DNA from: Candidatus Egaibacter danicus
GTDB lineage: Bacteria; Pseudomonadota; Gammaproteobacteria; Burkholderiales; Burkholderiaceae
Direction of reading: 5' to 3'
Length of the DNA: 22,632 bases
Assembly (NCBI GenBank): GCA_011391115.1
Contig: JAABRC010000005.1
Location: 1 to 22,632 of the forward strand
Each line of letters begins with the position of its first letter. Positions within the stretch are counted from its first letter, which is position 1. The translations under genes were made by a program, and so were the position numbers. Shown here piece by piece: positions 6,550-13,751 of the stretch. The notes beneath the pieces were generated by a model, which searched no databases, was not told where the DNA came from, and saw only the letters and a program-made list of their open reading frames with translations.

Positions 6550-8646
6550 TTATGGCTTGGGATTTTTGGGCGGACGAGTGTTATTGATCGCATCCGGATC
6601 AAGGTCCAGATTAACGTCAACATCGGGATAGATACTGGGCAATGGCTCGGAACGTGTCTGATACGAGTCGAGGCTTGTATCCAGATCAAGGTCGACATCG
6701 GCATAAATACTGGGCAATGGTTCAGAGCGAACCGGATATCTGTCCCCTTTGGCATCCTGACTGGTTTTGCCAGCGCTTTGCCGGGTGGGCGCAAAGGTAT
6801 CCGCATGCAATCCGCCAAATCCTGATCGAACTCCCTGGCTGGCGGATGGCATGCGTGAGAAATCCGATTGGCCAGAAGACCCGACGCGGACAGAACCCTC
6901 GTGCTCACTCAGTGCAATGCCATACAAAAGCAACAGCTCACGGAAAGCTGCCAGATCAAACGCCTGTCCCTTGTCGTCCCAGGAGTTGTGAAAAATACAG
7001 GCTTCCAGTATTTGCAGCACTTGCGGAGAGGACCACAAAACAGAAATGTCTGCCAGGACATCCGGGTACGCTTCAAGGCCCCGACCTTCCTGTTTGAAAA
7101 GTGCAAATTCGGGGATTCGGGAATTGAACAGTAAGTTGAAGTCTTCGCGGTACTGTCTGAAGTCAGTCTTCAAGTTCAACGAATGGAATAGCTGGAGCAG
7201 ATCCAGATAAAGAACAGGACTCGACCCGGCGTTCTCGGCAATGTGATTTTCCAGCACCCGAATGGCCTGATCTGTCTGGCCAAGAGACACGAAGAACTCT
7301 GCCTGCTGCCGGATATCGAACAGTTCATCTGGACTGACGCGTCTCTCACCAGGACCTGATGCCCCGATCAATGCGCCGGGCTTGCTGCCGCGAATGGGAG
7401 CGGGGCCCGACTGCAGCAACGTATCAAATGTCGACGCACTGATTTCCGAGAGATGCAGATCCACCGAAGACACGGGGTTATGGGCCTTTGCAGGGGGAAT
7501 CGCTGGCACTCCGGCCGCCAGGATATTTCTGTCCAATACGTTCGGCGTTTCACCCGAAGCTTCCGGCCTGAGTGCGGGTGCGACCCCCGACTGAATGGAA
7601 CCGGCCCTGTCGGCGCCCGCATCGCCACCACCCTTCCACCAGTCACCTTTGGTCGACTCCAGGGTTCGTTGCCGGCTCCAGAGCGTCCAAATAGCAGCCA
7701 AACACAACAGAATGGCAACCATCAGCGCATAAACCAGCCAGTTCGCAAAACGCTCGGACTCAGCCTTTTGCAGTCGCGTCTTCATCTCCAGCAAACTGGC
7801 CTCATTCTTGGCGGCCAGCGAAAGCAGCGCCTTCACATCACCTTCCAGTGACTGGAAGCGCATGGCATCCTTGACAATATCGTCAGCCGGCACCGATGCC
7901 GGAGCAGAAGCTGCTTTGGCCGCCTCCAGCGTGGTTACCCGCTCCGCAAGAACTTCCAGCGGGTCCAGGCGCAAACGAGATTGCCCTGCAGCCCGCCCGG
8001 CCTGCTGTTTTTCAACTGTCGCGGCTTTCTCGGCTGGCGCCGCGACAGCTTTGACGGGCGCAGCCGCTGGTGGTTTCACTTTGCGGACGACGGGTGGCTT
8101 GGCAACAACGTTCTGAGGCGCCCTGGGTGCCGGCTCCGCAGACCTGGACGCCTCTGCCCAAGTCGAACCAATCTTTGTTTCCACTGCCGTAGTGGCAGAT
8201 ACCTGGGCAGGTGCCGAACCAGCAACAACAGGAGCAGATGCTATCGGGCCGGATGCGGGATCAGAAGGGAAGTCGGCGAGGAGAACGTACCGGCGGGTGA
8301 TCTTTTGACCACAACCAGCCTTCAGATAGACTGTCACCATGGGCTCGTCCACAGGCTGGGAAGACTCCACCCGAACCGTCGCCATCTGCGGTTGCTGGGT
8401 GGTTCCGACACTCACCTTGACGCGAGCGGGATCCTGCCGGGTATCCGCATGAAAAACGTCAGCCTCCATGCAAAGTGAAGACGCGTTTTCCTCCCCATCA
8501 AACTGGACCTGAATGCTCAAGTCAAGCGGCTGGCCGATCAGTGCCGTTCCGCGAACCCGCCCAAGCGTCATTGCGCTGGCACCCACAGCTGCGCACAGCA
8601 ATACAGCACCCAACGCCCGTGATTCGAGTTTCAAGAGATTCCCCAC
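6550..8646 (-). CDS. FimV-like membrane protein, copy 1 (long, with repeated acidic tail)
   Basis: A 698-residue protein. It has a signal-like N-terminus (cleavage probably near GASA/MTLG), a FimV N-terminal domain (about 26-125: LGRVRGTALIGQPLDLSIQV, with C59 and C112 probably paired), an Ala/Pro/Lys-rich linker, and a coiled coil at about 259-298. A membrane span follows at about 302-323, then a cytoplasmic TPR-like module at about 440-580 (RQQAEFFVSLGQTDQAIRVL), and a tail with RSEPLPSIY.DVD twice, 25 residues apart. FimV-type proteins organise type IV pili and the cell pole. No LysM is visible. The start is uncertain: the open frame begins with GTG at 8646; a TTG at 8634, preceded by GGGGA, would give a neater signal peptide. 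It is a clear paralogue of the upstream gene 8765-10528. Confidence 0.85.
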   Translation of the reverse strand: MGNLLKLESRALGAVLLCAAVGASAMTLGRVRGTALIGQPLDLSIQVQFDGEENASSLCMEADVFHADTRQDPARVKVSVGTTQQPQMATVRVESSQPVDEPMVTVYLKAGCGQKITRRYVLLADFPSDPASGPIASAPVVAGSAPAQVSATTAVETKIGSTWAEASRSAEPAPRAPQNVVAKPPVVRKVKPPAAAPVKAVAAPAEKAATVEKQQAGRAAGQSRLRLDPLEVLAERVTTLEAAKAASAPASVPADDIVKDAMRFQSLEGDVKALLSLAAKNEASLLEMKTRLQKAESERFANWLVYALMVAILLCLAAIWTLWSRQRTLESTKGDWWKGGGDAGADRAGSIQSGVAPALRPEASGETPNVLDRNILAAGVPAIPPAKAHNPVSSVDLHLSEISASTFDTLLQSGPAPIRGSKPGALIGASGPGERRVSPDELFDIRQQAEFFVSLGQTDQAIRVLENHIAENAGSSPVLYLDLLQLFHSLNLKTDFRQYREDFNLLFNSRIPEFALFKQEGRGLEAYPDVLADISVLWSSPQVLQILEACIFHNSWDDKGQAFDLAAFRELLLLYGIALSEHEGSVRVGSSGQSDFSRMPSASQGVRSGFGGLHADTFAPTRQSAGKTSQDAKGDRYPVRSEPLPSIYADVDLDLDTSLDSYQTRSEPLPSIYPDVDVNLDLDPDAINNTRPPKNPKP
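6605..6654. repeat. Direct repeat unit 1 (50 bp) in the tail of FimV-like copy 1
   Basis: This 50-base unit matches 6680-6729 at 42 positions by my count. The two units are 75 bases apart, exactly 25 codons, so the duplication is in phase. On the coding strand they encode SEPLPSIYPDVDVNLD and SEPLPSIYADVDLDLD. It looks like an internal duplication, retained as a peptide motif. Confidence 0.9.
6680..6729. repeat. Direct repeat unit 2 (50 bp) in the tail of FimV-like copy 1
   Basis: Partner of the unit at 6605-6654. Differences fall mostly at silent or conservative positions, which suggests selection on the encoded peptide RSEPLPSIY rather than a very recent duplication. Confidence 0.9.
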
Positions 8647-8764
8647 GTTTTTTTTTATTCTCTCACACTGCCCGGCTCAAACTAACCGCACATCAGTCGA
8701 AAATTACCGGTTTCTTCGTCTGCAAAGGCTGGTCACACGGCGCTGACCCCGTCAAACAGAATAG

Positions 8765-10528
8765 TCATCCCTTCGGGGAGTCCGATGCCAGCCGCGTCGC
8801 CACGGCATGCAACATCAGCAAATCTTCAAAGGCCAGGAGATCAAAGGGCTGGCCCAGGTCGTCATTCGGTCGGCGGAAAATGCAGCTCTCAAGAATCTCC
8901 AGAATAAAGCCCGAGGACCATTCAGCGGTGATATGGGCCAGCACCTCGCCATAAACTTCCAGGCCTTTGCCCTTTTCATCGAAAGAAGCGTATTCCGGAA
9001 CCCGGCCGGTAAACAGACGGTTGAACTGATCCCGGCACTGGTTGAAATCAATTCTGCGACCCAGTCTGCGCAACAACTGCATCAGGTCCAGATAAACCAG
9101 CGGGCTGGCTTCACCAAGCCCGTCGATGCGCTCTCGCAGTGTCTGAATGGCTTGATCGTACTGACCCAGTGACACAAAGAAATCGGCCTGCTGACGCGCG
9201 TCCACCACTTCTTCCGAGTTGGTGGTGCGAAGCGCATTCACCATACTGGGCGAAAACCCCCGGTCCACGGTCCAGCTGGTAGGTGGAGAAAAGGAAGACA
9301 CGCGCTCAAGCGGTATGACCTGCGAATCAGTCAAAGTGGGGATGGCCTTGGGAGGCTCTAAAGGGGGGACATCAAAGCTCAAATCCAGATCGATGTCCAC
9401 AAATTCTGTACGTGTGGGAAGCTCACCAGGGGCGGACGGGCCTGCGCGTGTCGAAATCACCTCATCCAGGCCATCCTGCCGGGTCTGCATGACTCCTGCA
9501 CCCTGCCACCAGCTATTGGACACCCGGTTCTCGGGGTTCTGGCGACGCCACAGCAGGAATATCCCGGCCAGACTGGCCAGCAGCAGCGCGACGAGCCCAT
9601 AGACCAATCCATTTGCAAACCGCCCGGACTCAGCCGCTTGCAGCAGTTGCCGCATCTCGACCAGATTCGATTCGTTTTTGGCAGTAGCCGCACGCAAGGC
9701 CTTCACGTCACTGTCCAGCGTCTGCAATCTCTGCCAGTCTCGCAGAATGTCTTCGGGCTGGGCGTTAAGTGCTCGCCACAAGGCAATCGCGGCCGCTGCG
9801 GATTTGGCGTTCTCGGCGGGCTGGGTGAACAACTCCTGCGTGAATTTCAGTTCCAGCTCATTCAGTTGGCGCGAATCAATTGAAACCAGTTTCAACTTCG
9901 GCGCAGCCTGGCGACCTGCTGCCATGGCCGCGGGAGCGGGAGCGGCCTGCGGAGCCCGCGCTTTTACCGCCAGCGCAATGGCGTTCACAGGGGGTGAGGC
10001 AGCAGCAACCAACCTGCGGGGAGCTGCCGGGCCAACGGCTGCCGTGGGCGGGACTACCCCTGAATCGACCGGGGATGATGACACTGCGGGGACAAGAGCA
10101 ATGGCTTGCGGCGGTACGGCTACGTCACTGGGCATGTCTGCAAAGAAAACAAAACGCCTGGCAACTTTCTGGGTGCATCCCGCGCGCAAATTGGCCGTTA
10201 CCACAGGCTCGTTGACGGCCTGAGATGAGCGCACCCTCACTACAGCGGCCTGCCTGCTGGTGGCCGCGGTTGTCGTCAGCGTGATGCGGCCCGCCACCTG
10301 CTGCACATCGCCATAGAAAACGTCTGCCTCCAGGCACAACGACATGAGGTCGTCACCCTCGTCGGCCTGCACTGGCACGGTGATATCCAGCGGCTGGCCC
10401 AACACGACAGCACCGCGCGCGCGGCCAAGCGTCAAGGCCGAACAGCTCATCGCTTCAAGAAATAGCAGAATGCCAATAGCTGACGTCTTGACTGGATACT
10501 TCTTCATGGTTGAACCCGATTCTGGCAT
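8765..10528 (-). CDS. FimV-like membrane protein, copy 2
   Basis: A 587-residue paralogue of the downstream FimV-like protein with the same order. There is a signal peptide (hydrophobic AIGILLFLEAMSCSA), then the FimV N-terminal domain LGRARGAVVLGQPLDITVPV with C65 and C118 at positions equivalent to copy 1. An Ala/Pro-rich linker, a coiled-coil stretch, a membrane span at about 305-327 (VYGLVALLLASLAGIFLLW), and a C-terminal module RQQADFFVSLGQYDQAIQTL follow at about 440-580. It lacks the 100-residue repeated tail of copy 1. The start is ATG at 10528 or the ATG at 10507 (MKKYPVKTSA), which gives a better signal peptide; neither has a well-placed ribosome site. It is divergent from the PaaH-type gene with only 45 bases between. 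A role in pilus or polar assembly is inferred from the domain. Confidence 0.85.
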   Translation of the reverse strand: MPESGSTMKKYPVKTSAIGILLFLEAMSCSALTLGRARGAVVLGQPLDITVPVQADEGDDLMSLCLEADVFYGDVQQVAGRITLTTTAATSRQAAVVRVRSSQAVNEPVVTANLRAGCTQKVARRFVFFADMPSDVAVPPQAIALVPAVSSSPVDSGVVPPTAAVGPAAPRRLVAAASPPVNAIALAVKARAPQAAPAPAAMAAGRQAAPKLKLVSIDSRQLNELELKFTQELFTQPAENAKSAAAAIALWRALNAQPEDILRDWQRLQTLDSDVKALRAATAKNESNLVEMRQLLQAAESGRFANGLVYGLVALLLASLAGIFLLWRRQNPENRVSNSWWQGAGVMQTRQDGLDEVISTRAGPSAPGELPTRTEFVDIDLDLSFDVPPLEPPKAIPTLTDSQVIPLERVSSFSPPTSWTVDRGFSPSMVNALRTTNSEEVVDARQQADFFVSLGQYDQAIQTLRERIDGLGEASPLVYLDLMQLLRRLGRRIDFNQCRDQFNRLFTGRVPEYASFDEKGKGLEVYGEVLAHITAEWSSGFILEILESCIFRRPNDDLGQPFDLLAFEDLLMLHAVATRLASDSPKG

Positions 10529-10560
10529 AGCTCCAGAGGCTATTCAGCTACCGCGCCGGT

Positions 10561-10566
10561 GATAAT
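10561..10566 (+). promoter_or_regulatory. Candidate -10 element (GATAAT) for a near-leaderless start
   Basis: GATAAT lies seven bases before the ATG at 10574, which has no Shine-Dalgarno. A transcript starting about seven bases after this hexamer would begin at or beside the ATG. No good -35 is visible, so confidence is low. Confidence 0.35.
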
Positions 10567-10573
10567 TCCGGAT

Positions 10574-12097
10574 ATGACAATTCAATTTTCGAGAATCGGC
10601 ATTGTTGGGGCCGGCGCCATGGGACGCGGTATCGCCCAGATTGCCGCGCAGGCAGGCAGTCAGGTCATCCTGTTCGACATGCAAAGTGAGGCCGGCACAG
10701 CAGCCCGGGCGTCCATCTTCTCCCAATGGGACAAGCTGGCTGTCAAGGGCAGACTGGATGCCGCGCAAGTGGGCTCTTACAAGACGCGCGTGACTTGTGC
10801 AGATTCACTGAACGCGTTAGCCGATTGCGAACTGGTTGTCGAAGCCATCATCGAACGGCTGGAGGTGAAGTCCAGACTATTCTCCGAGCTGGAGGGCATC
10901 GTCAGCACGGACACTGTACTGGCAACCAACACGTCGTCGCTGTCCGTCACGGCAATCGCAGCGCATCTCAAGCATCGGCAGCGATTCGCCGGTTTTCATT
11001 TTTTCAATCCCGTCCCTTTGATGAAGGTGGTCGAGGTGATTGCCGGTCTGAAAACGGATCCATCCGTCTGCGATGCCCTGGCCGCCTATGCCCGGCAGAT
11101 GGGACATACACCCGTACAGGCGCAAGACACACCCGGCTTCATCGTCAACCATGCCGGACGCGGCTTTGGAACCGAGGCGTTGCGCATCGTCAGCGAAGGA
11201 GTTGCCGACTTTGCCACGATTGACCGAATCCTGAAAGACCAGGCAGGCTTCAAACTGGGTCCGTTTGAGTTGATGGACCTGACGGCGCTGGATGTGTCAC
11301 ACCCGGTGATGGAGTCCGTTTATCACCAATATTACGAAGAACCACGCTACCGGCCCAGTGTGATTACTGCACAGCGGCTGGCGGGTGGCGTGCTGGGAAA
11401 AAAGGTAGGTGACGGTTTCTACCGATATGTCGACGGTGTGGCCCAAATGGAGCCTGAACCCGCTACGCCAGAAGTCGGCGAAATGCCGTCCGTCTGGGTT
11501 TCTCCCCGTGCGGCCAGACGCGCCGAACTGCTGTTGCTGCTAAAAAATCTGGGGGCAGCAATTGAAACCGGTGCGTCTCCTTCGCCTCAGGCGCTCACCC
11601 TGGTCGCACCCCTGGGGTTTGACGTCACTACCGTGGCCGTCGTCGAACGACTCGACCCAGCCAGAACCATTGGCATCGACATGCTGGTGGATGACACCAT
11701 CACCAAACGCCGGGTTCTGGCAACCAACCCGGCCACACGCGCCGACATGCGCCTGGCGGCTCACGCACTGATGGCACGTGATGGAAAAGCAGTCAGTGTC
11801 ATACGGGACAGTGGTGGTTTCGTTACCCAGCGGGTGGTAGCAACCATCGTGAACATCGCTGCCGACATGTGCCAGCAGGGCATCTGCTCGCCCGGCGATC
11901 TGGAAACTGCCGTGACGCTGGGGCTGGGCTATCCGCGCGGCCCTCTGGCAATGGGCAACCTGTATGGACCAACCAACGTTCTGGAAGTCCTCTTCAATAT
12001 GCAAACGGTTTACGGGGACCCACGCTACCGCCCCAGCCCCTGGCTGCGCAGGCGTGGCGCCATCGGCTTGAGCCTGATGCACGAAGAAGACTTCTGA
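10574..12097 (+). CDS. paaH: 3-hydroxyacyl-CoA dehydrogenase, PaaH type
   Basis: A 507-residue NAD-dependent 3-hydroxyacyl-CoA dehydrogenase. The Rossmann nucleotide motif GIVGAGAMGRG is at residues 9-19, and HFFNPVPLMKVVEVIAGL carries the catalytic His. DTPGFIVNHAGRGFGTEALRI is the 3HCDH hinge, and two 3HCDH C-terminal domains follow (the second with GGFVTQRVVATIVNIAADMC and GLGYPRGPLAMG). Length and two C-terminal domains fit PaaH, which oxidises 3-hydroxyadipyl-CoA in phenylacetate degradation, but related enzymes act on 3-hydroxybutyryl-CoA. I prefer the ATG at 10574; a GTG at 10559 is in frame but lies across the likely -10. A crotonase-fold gene follows after 25 bases, probably in one operon. 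No ring-epoxidase (paaA-E) genes are in view, so the phenylacetate role is only possible. Confidence 0.9.
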   Translation: MTIQFSRIGIVGAGAMGRGIAQIAAQAGSQVILFDMQSEAGTAARASIFSQWDKLAVKGRLDAAQVGSYKTRVTCADSLNALADCELVVEAIIERLEVKSRLFSELEGIVSTDTVLATNTSSLSVTAIAAHLKHRQRFAGFHFFNPVPLMKVVEVIAGLKTDPSVCDALAAYARQMGHTPVQAQDTPGFIVNHAGRGFGTEALRIVSEGVADFATIDRILKDQAGFKLGPFELMDLTALDVSHPVMESVYHQYYEEPRYRPSVITAQRLAGGVLGKKVGDGFYRYVDGVAQMEPEPATPEVGEMPSVWVSPRAARRAELLLLLKNLGAAIETGASPSPQALTLVAPLGFDVTTVAVVERLDPARTIGIDMLVDDTITKRRVLATNPATRADMRLAAHALMARDGKAVSVIRDSGGFVTQRVVATIVNIAADMCQQGICSPGDLETAVTLGLGYPRGPLAMGNLYGPTNVLEVLFNMQTVYGDPRYRPSPWLRRRGAIGLSLMHEEDF

Positions 12098-12122
12098 CCG
12101 TCTGTTCTGGCCGCATCGAATC

Positions 12123-12902
12123 ATGACCGCCACACTTCAACAATCCCGGCAAGGTCGCGTCCTGATCCTGACCATTGCCAACACCACACACAGAAATGCG
12201 TTGGGGCCGGAGATCTATGCGGAAGGCATTCGCGCTTTGTCCCATGCCAGAGACAACAAGGACATTGGCAGCGTCGTTATTGTGGGTGAAGGTACCATCT
12301 TCAGTGCGGGCGGCAATCTCCAGCGCCTGCAGGCCAACCGGCTGCTCCCCCCCACTGTGCAGGAAGAGAGTATTGACGGGCTTCATGCCTGGATTGAGAC
12401 AATCAGCACGTGTCCAAAGCCGGTTATTGCTGCAATCGAAGGTGCGGCCGCGGGGGCCGGTTTCTCGCTGGCGCTGGCCTGTGATTTCATCGTGGCCGCC
12501 AGCGACGCCATATTTGTCATGGCCTACAGCAACATTGCCCTGTCGCCCGATGGCGGTGGCAGCTGGCGTCTGACGCACGCCCTGCCCCGCCAGCTGGTCA
12601 ATGAGCTTCTGATGTGTGGCGAACGCATCAACGCCCAGCGCCTGCATGATCTGGGTGTCGTCAACCAGATCACCCCTGCTGGCTCCGCCCTGGGCGCAGC
12701 ACTGGAATTGGCTGACATGCTGTGTGGACGCGCCGCGAACGCATTGGCCAGCATCAAGGCACTGGTGAATCAGGCCGGACACAACGCATTGCCGGATCAC
12801 CTGAAGCTGGAGCGGGACCACTTCGTTGCCAACCTGCATCACGCCAATGCCGGCATCGGCATTGCAGCATTTCTGTCCAGACAGCCACCCCGCTACGAGT
12901 GA
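12123..12902 (+). CDS. Enoyl-CoA hydratase/isomerase family protein, resembles 'alternative' oxepin-CoA hydrolase
   Basis: A 259-residue crotonase-fold enzyme. Oxyanion-hole segments are FSAGGNLQRL (60-69) and EGAAAGAGFSLALACD (106-121). The two catalytic glutamates of classical enoyl-CoA hydratase are absent: the first position is S115 in GAGFS, and in the second region the candidate acid is D143 in LSPDGGGSW, as in PaaG-like isomerases. The whole sequence, including the C-terminal HFVANLHHANAG and PPRYE, resembles proteins labelled 'oxepin-CoA hydrolase, alternative type' in Burkholderiales (from memory). Its position just behind the PaaH-type dehydrogenase agrees with a ring-derived or beta-oxidation-like acyl-CoA pathway. 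It is cytoplasmic. The crotonase family call is firm, the exact reaction is not. Confidence 0.85.
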   Translation: MTATLQQSRQGRVLILTIANTTHRNALGPEIYAEGIRALSHARDNKDIGSVVIVGEGTIFSAGGNLQRLQANRLLPPTVQEESIDGLHAWIETISTCPKPVIAAIEGAAAGAGFSLALACDFIVAASDAIFVMAYSNIALSPDGGGSWRLTHALPRQLVNELLMCGERINAQRLHDLGVVNQITPAGSALGAALELADMLCGRAANALASIKALVNQAGHNALPDHLKLERDHFVANLHHANAGIGIAAFLSRQPPRYE

Positions 12903-12912
12903 TTGCCGAGGA

Positions 12913-12943
12913 GGGTGTCAAACAAATCAGGCCTGAGACACCC
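12913..12943. promoter_or_regulatory. Nested inverted repeat upstream of the Crp/Fnr gene (operator or hairpin)
   Basis: Arms GGGTGTC (12913-12919) and GACACCC (12937-12943) enclose a perfect 10-base palindrome TCAGGCCTGA (12927-12936). It lies about 77 bases before the Crp/Fnr start and just after the crotonase stop. There is no T-run, so an intrinsic terminator is less likely than a dimer-binding operator. It does not match the standard FNR or CRP site. Confidence 0.4.
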
Positions 12944-13019
12944 AAGTGACAACCCGCTAGCCAGGCGATGGTCCCGGGCGCGACAATGGCGCGAGCAAAA
13001 GTCACCGACAAGACAGAAC

Positions 13020-13739
13020 ATGGACGAGCCCATCCTTACCATTGAAGAACGAGAAGCGATCAACTCTGGCCGCTGGTTTTCCTCCCTCTCACCTTCACTG
13101 CGACACGACATACTCCGATGCGCATACGTCAAGCGATACAAGGACGGCGAACTGATTGCAGCGCGCGGCGACCCGCCCGAGGAATGGATTGCCTGCGCCA
13201 AAGGTGCGGTGAGGGTCAGTTCCACCTCCATCTCGGGCAAGCAGATCACCCTGACCTACGTCGAGCCGGGTATCTGGTTCGGCGATGTAGCCATCTTCGA
13301 CGGCGACCGTCGTACCCACGATGCCTACGCCCATGGCGACTGTACGATCCTGTGTGTGGCCAAAGCAGATTTCAAGAAAATTCTGGCAGCCCATGTCGAG
13401 TTGTACGAAGCCATGCTGAGGCTCCATGCCCGGCGCATTCGCCAGCTGTACGGCCTGGTGGAGGATCTCAACACCCTGCCCTTGCGCGCACGGCTCGCCA
13501 AACAGCTCATTCACCTGGTTCGCAGTTATGGCGTCACCAGTCTGTCCAATGGCCAGGAAATGCGGATCAGCCTGCAACTGGCGCAGGAGGAACTGGCCCA
13601 GTTACTGGGCGCATCCCGACAGCGGGTGAATCAGGAACTCAAGGCCATGGAACGCGAAGAAATCATCCGCATCGAACCCGGGGGCCTGGTTGTGCGCAAC
13701 CGCGATGCGTTGATGCGCATCGTTGAAACGGACACCTGA
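13020..13739 (+). CDS. Crp/Fnr family transcriptional regulator
   Basis: A 239-residue regulator with an N-terminal cyclic-nucleotide-type beta-roll (about residues 18-125; GELIAARGDPPEEWIACAKG, then WFGDVAIFDGDRRTHDAYA), a dimerisation helix (about 125-155) and a C-terminal Crp-type helix-turn-helix (LAQEELAQLLGASRQRVNQELKAME, about 184-208). The N-terminal FNR iron-sulfur cysteine cluster is absent, so it is not a classical oxygen-sensing FNR; the ligand is unknown. I chose the ATG at 13020. The frame is open back to a TTG at 12903, but those 39 residues look non-domain and would run through the inverted repeat. It stands between the catabolic genes on the same strand and is a good candidate for their regulator. 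Confidence 0.88.
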   Translation: MDEPILTIEEREAINSGRWFSSLSPSLRHDILRCAYVKRYKDGELIAARGDPPEEWIACAKGAVRVSSTSISGKQITLTYVEPGIWFGDVAIFDGDRRTHDAYAHGDCTILCVAKADFKKILAAHVELYEAMLRLHARRIRQLYGLVEDLNTLPLRARLAKQLIHLVRSYGVTSLSNGQEMRISLQLAQEELAQLLGASRQRVNQELKAMEREEIIRIEPGGLVVRNRDALMRIVETDT

Positions 13740-13751
13740 ACTTGTCATTTC

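Noticed and set aside
10520..10550. AGAGGCTATTCAG near 10535 as a fragment of the short repeat
   Set aside because: Only about a dozen bases agree with the tail of the element and the hairpin part is missing.
11994..12842. A 282-codon antisense open frame across the paaH/crotonase junction
   Set aside because: No recognisable protein features; both genes beneath it are clear.
12903..13019. N-terminal extension of the Crp/Fnr protein from TTG 12903
   Set aside because: The extra 39 residues match no domain and run through the inverted repeat.
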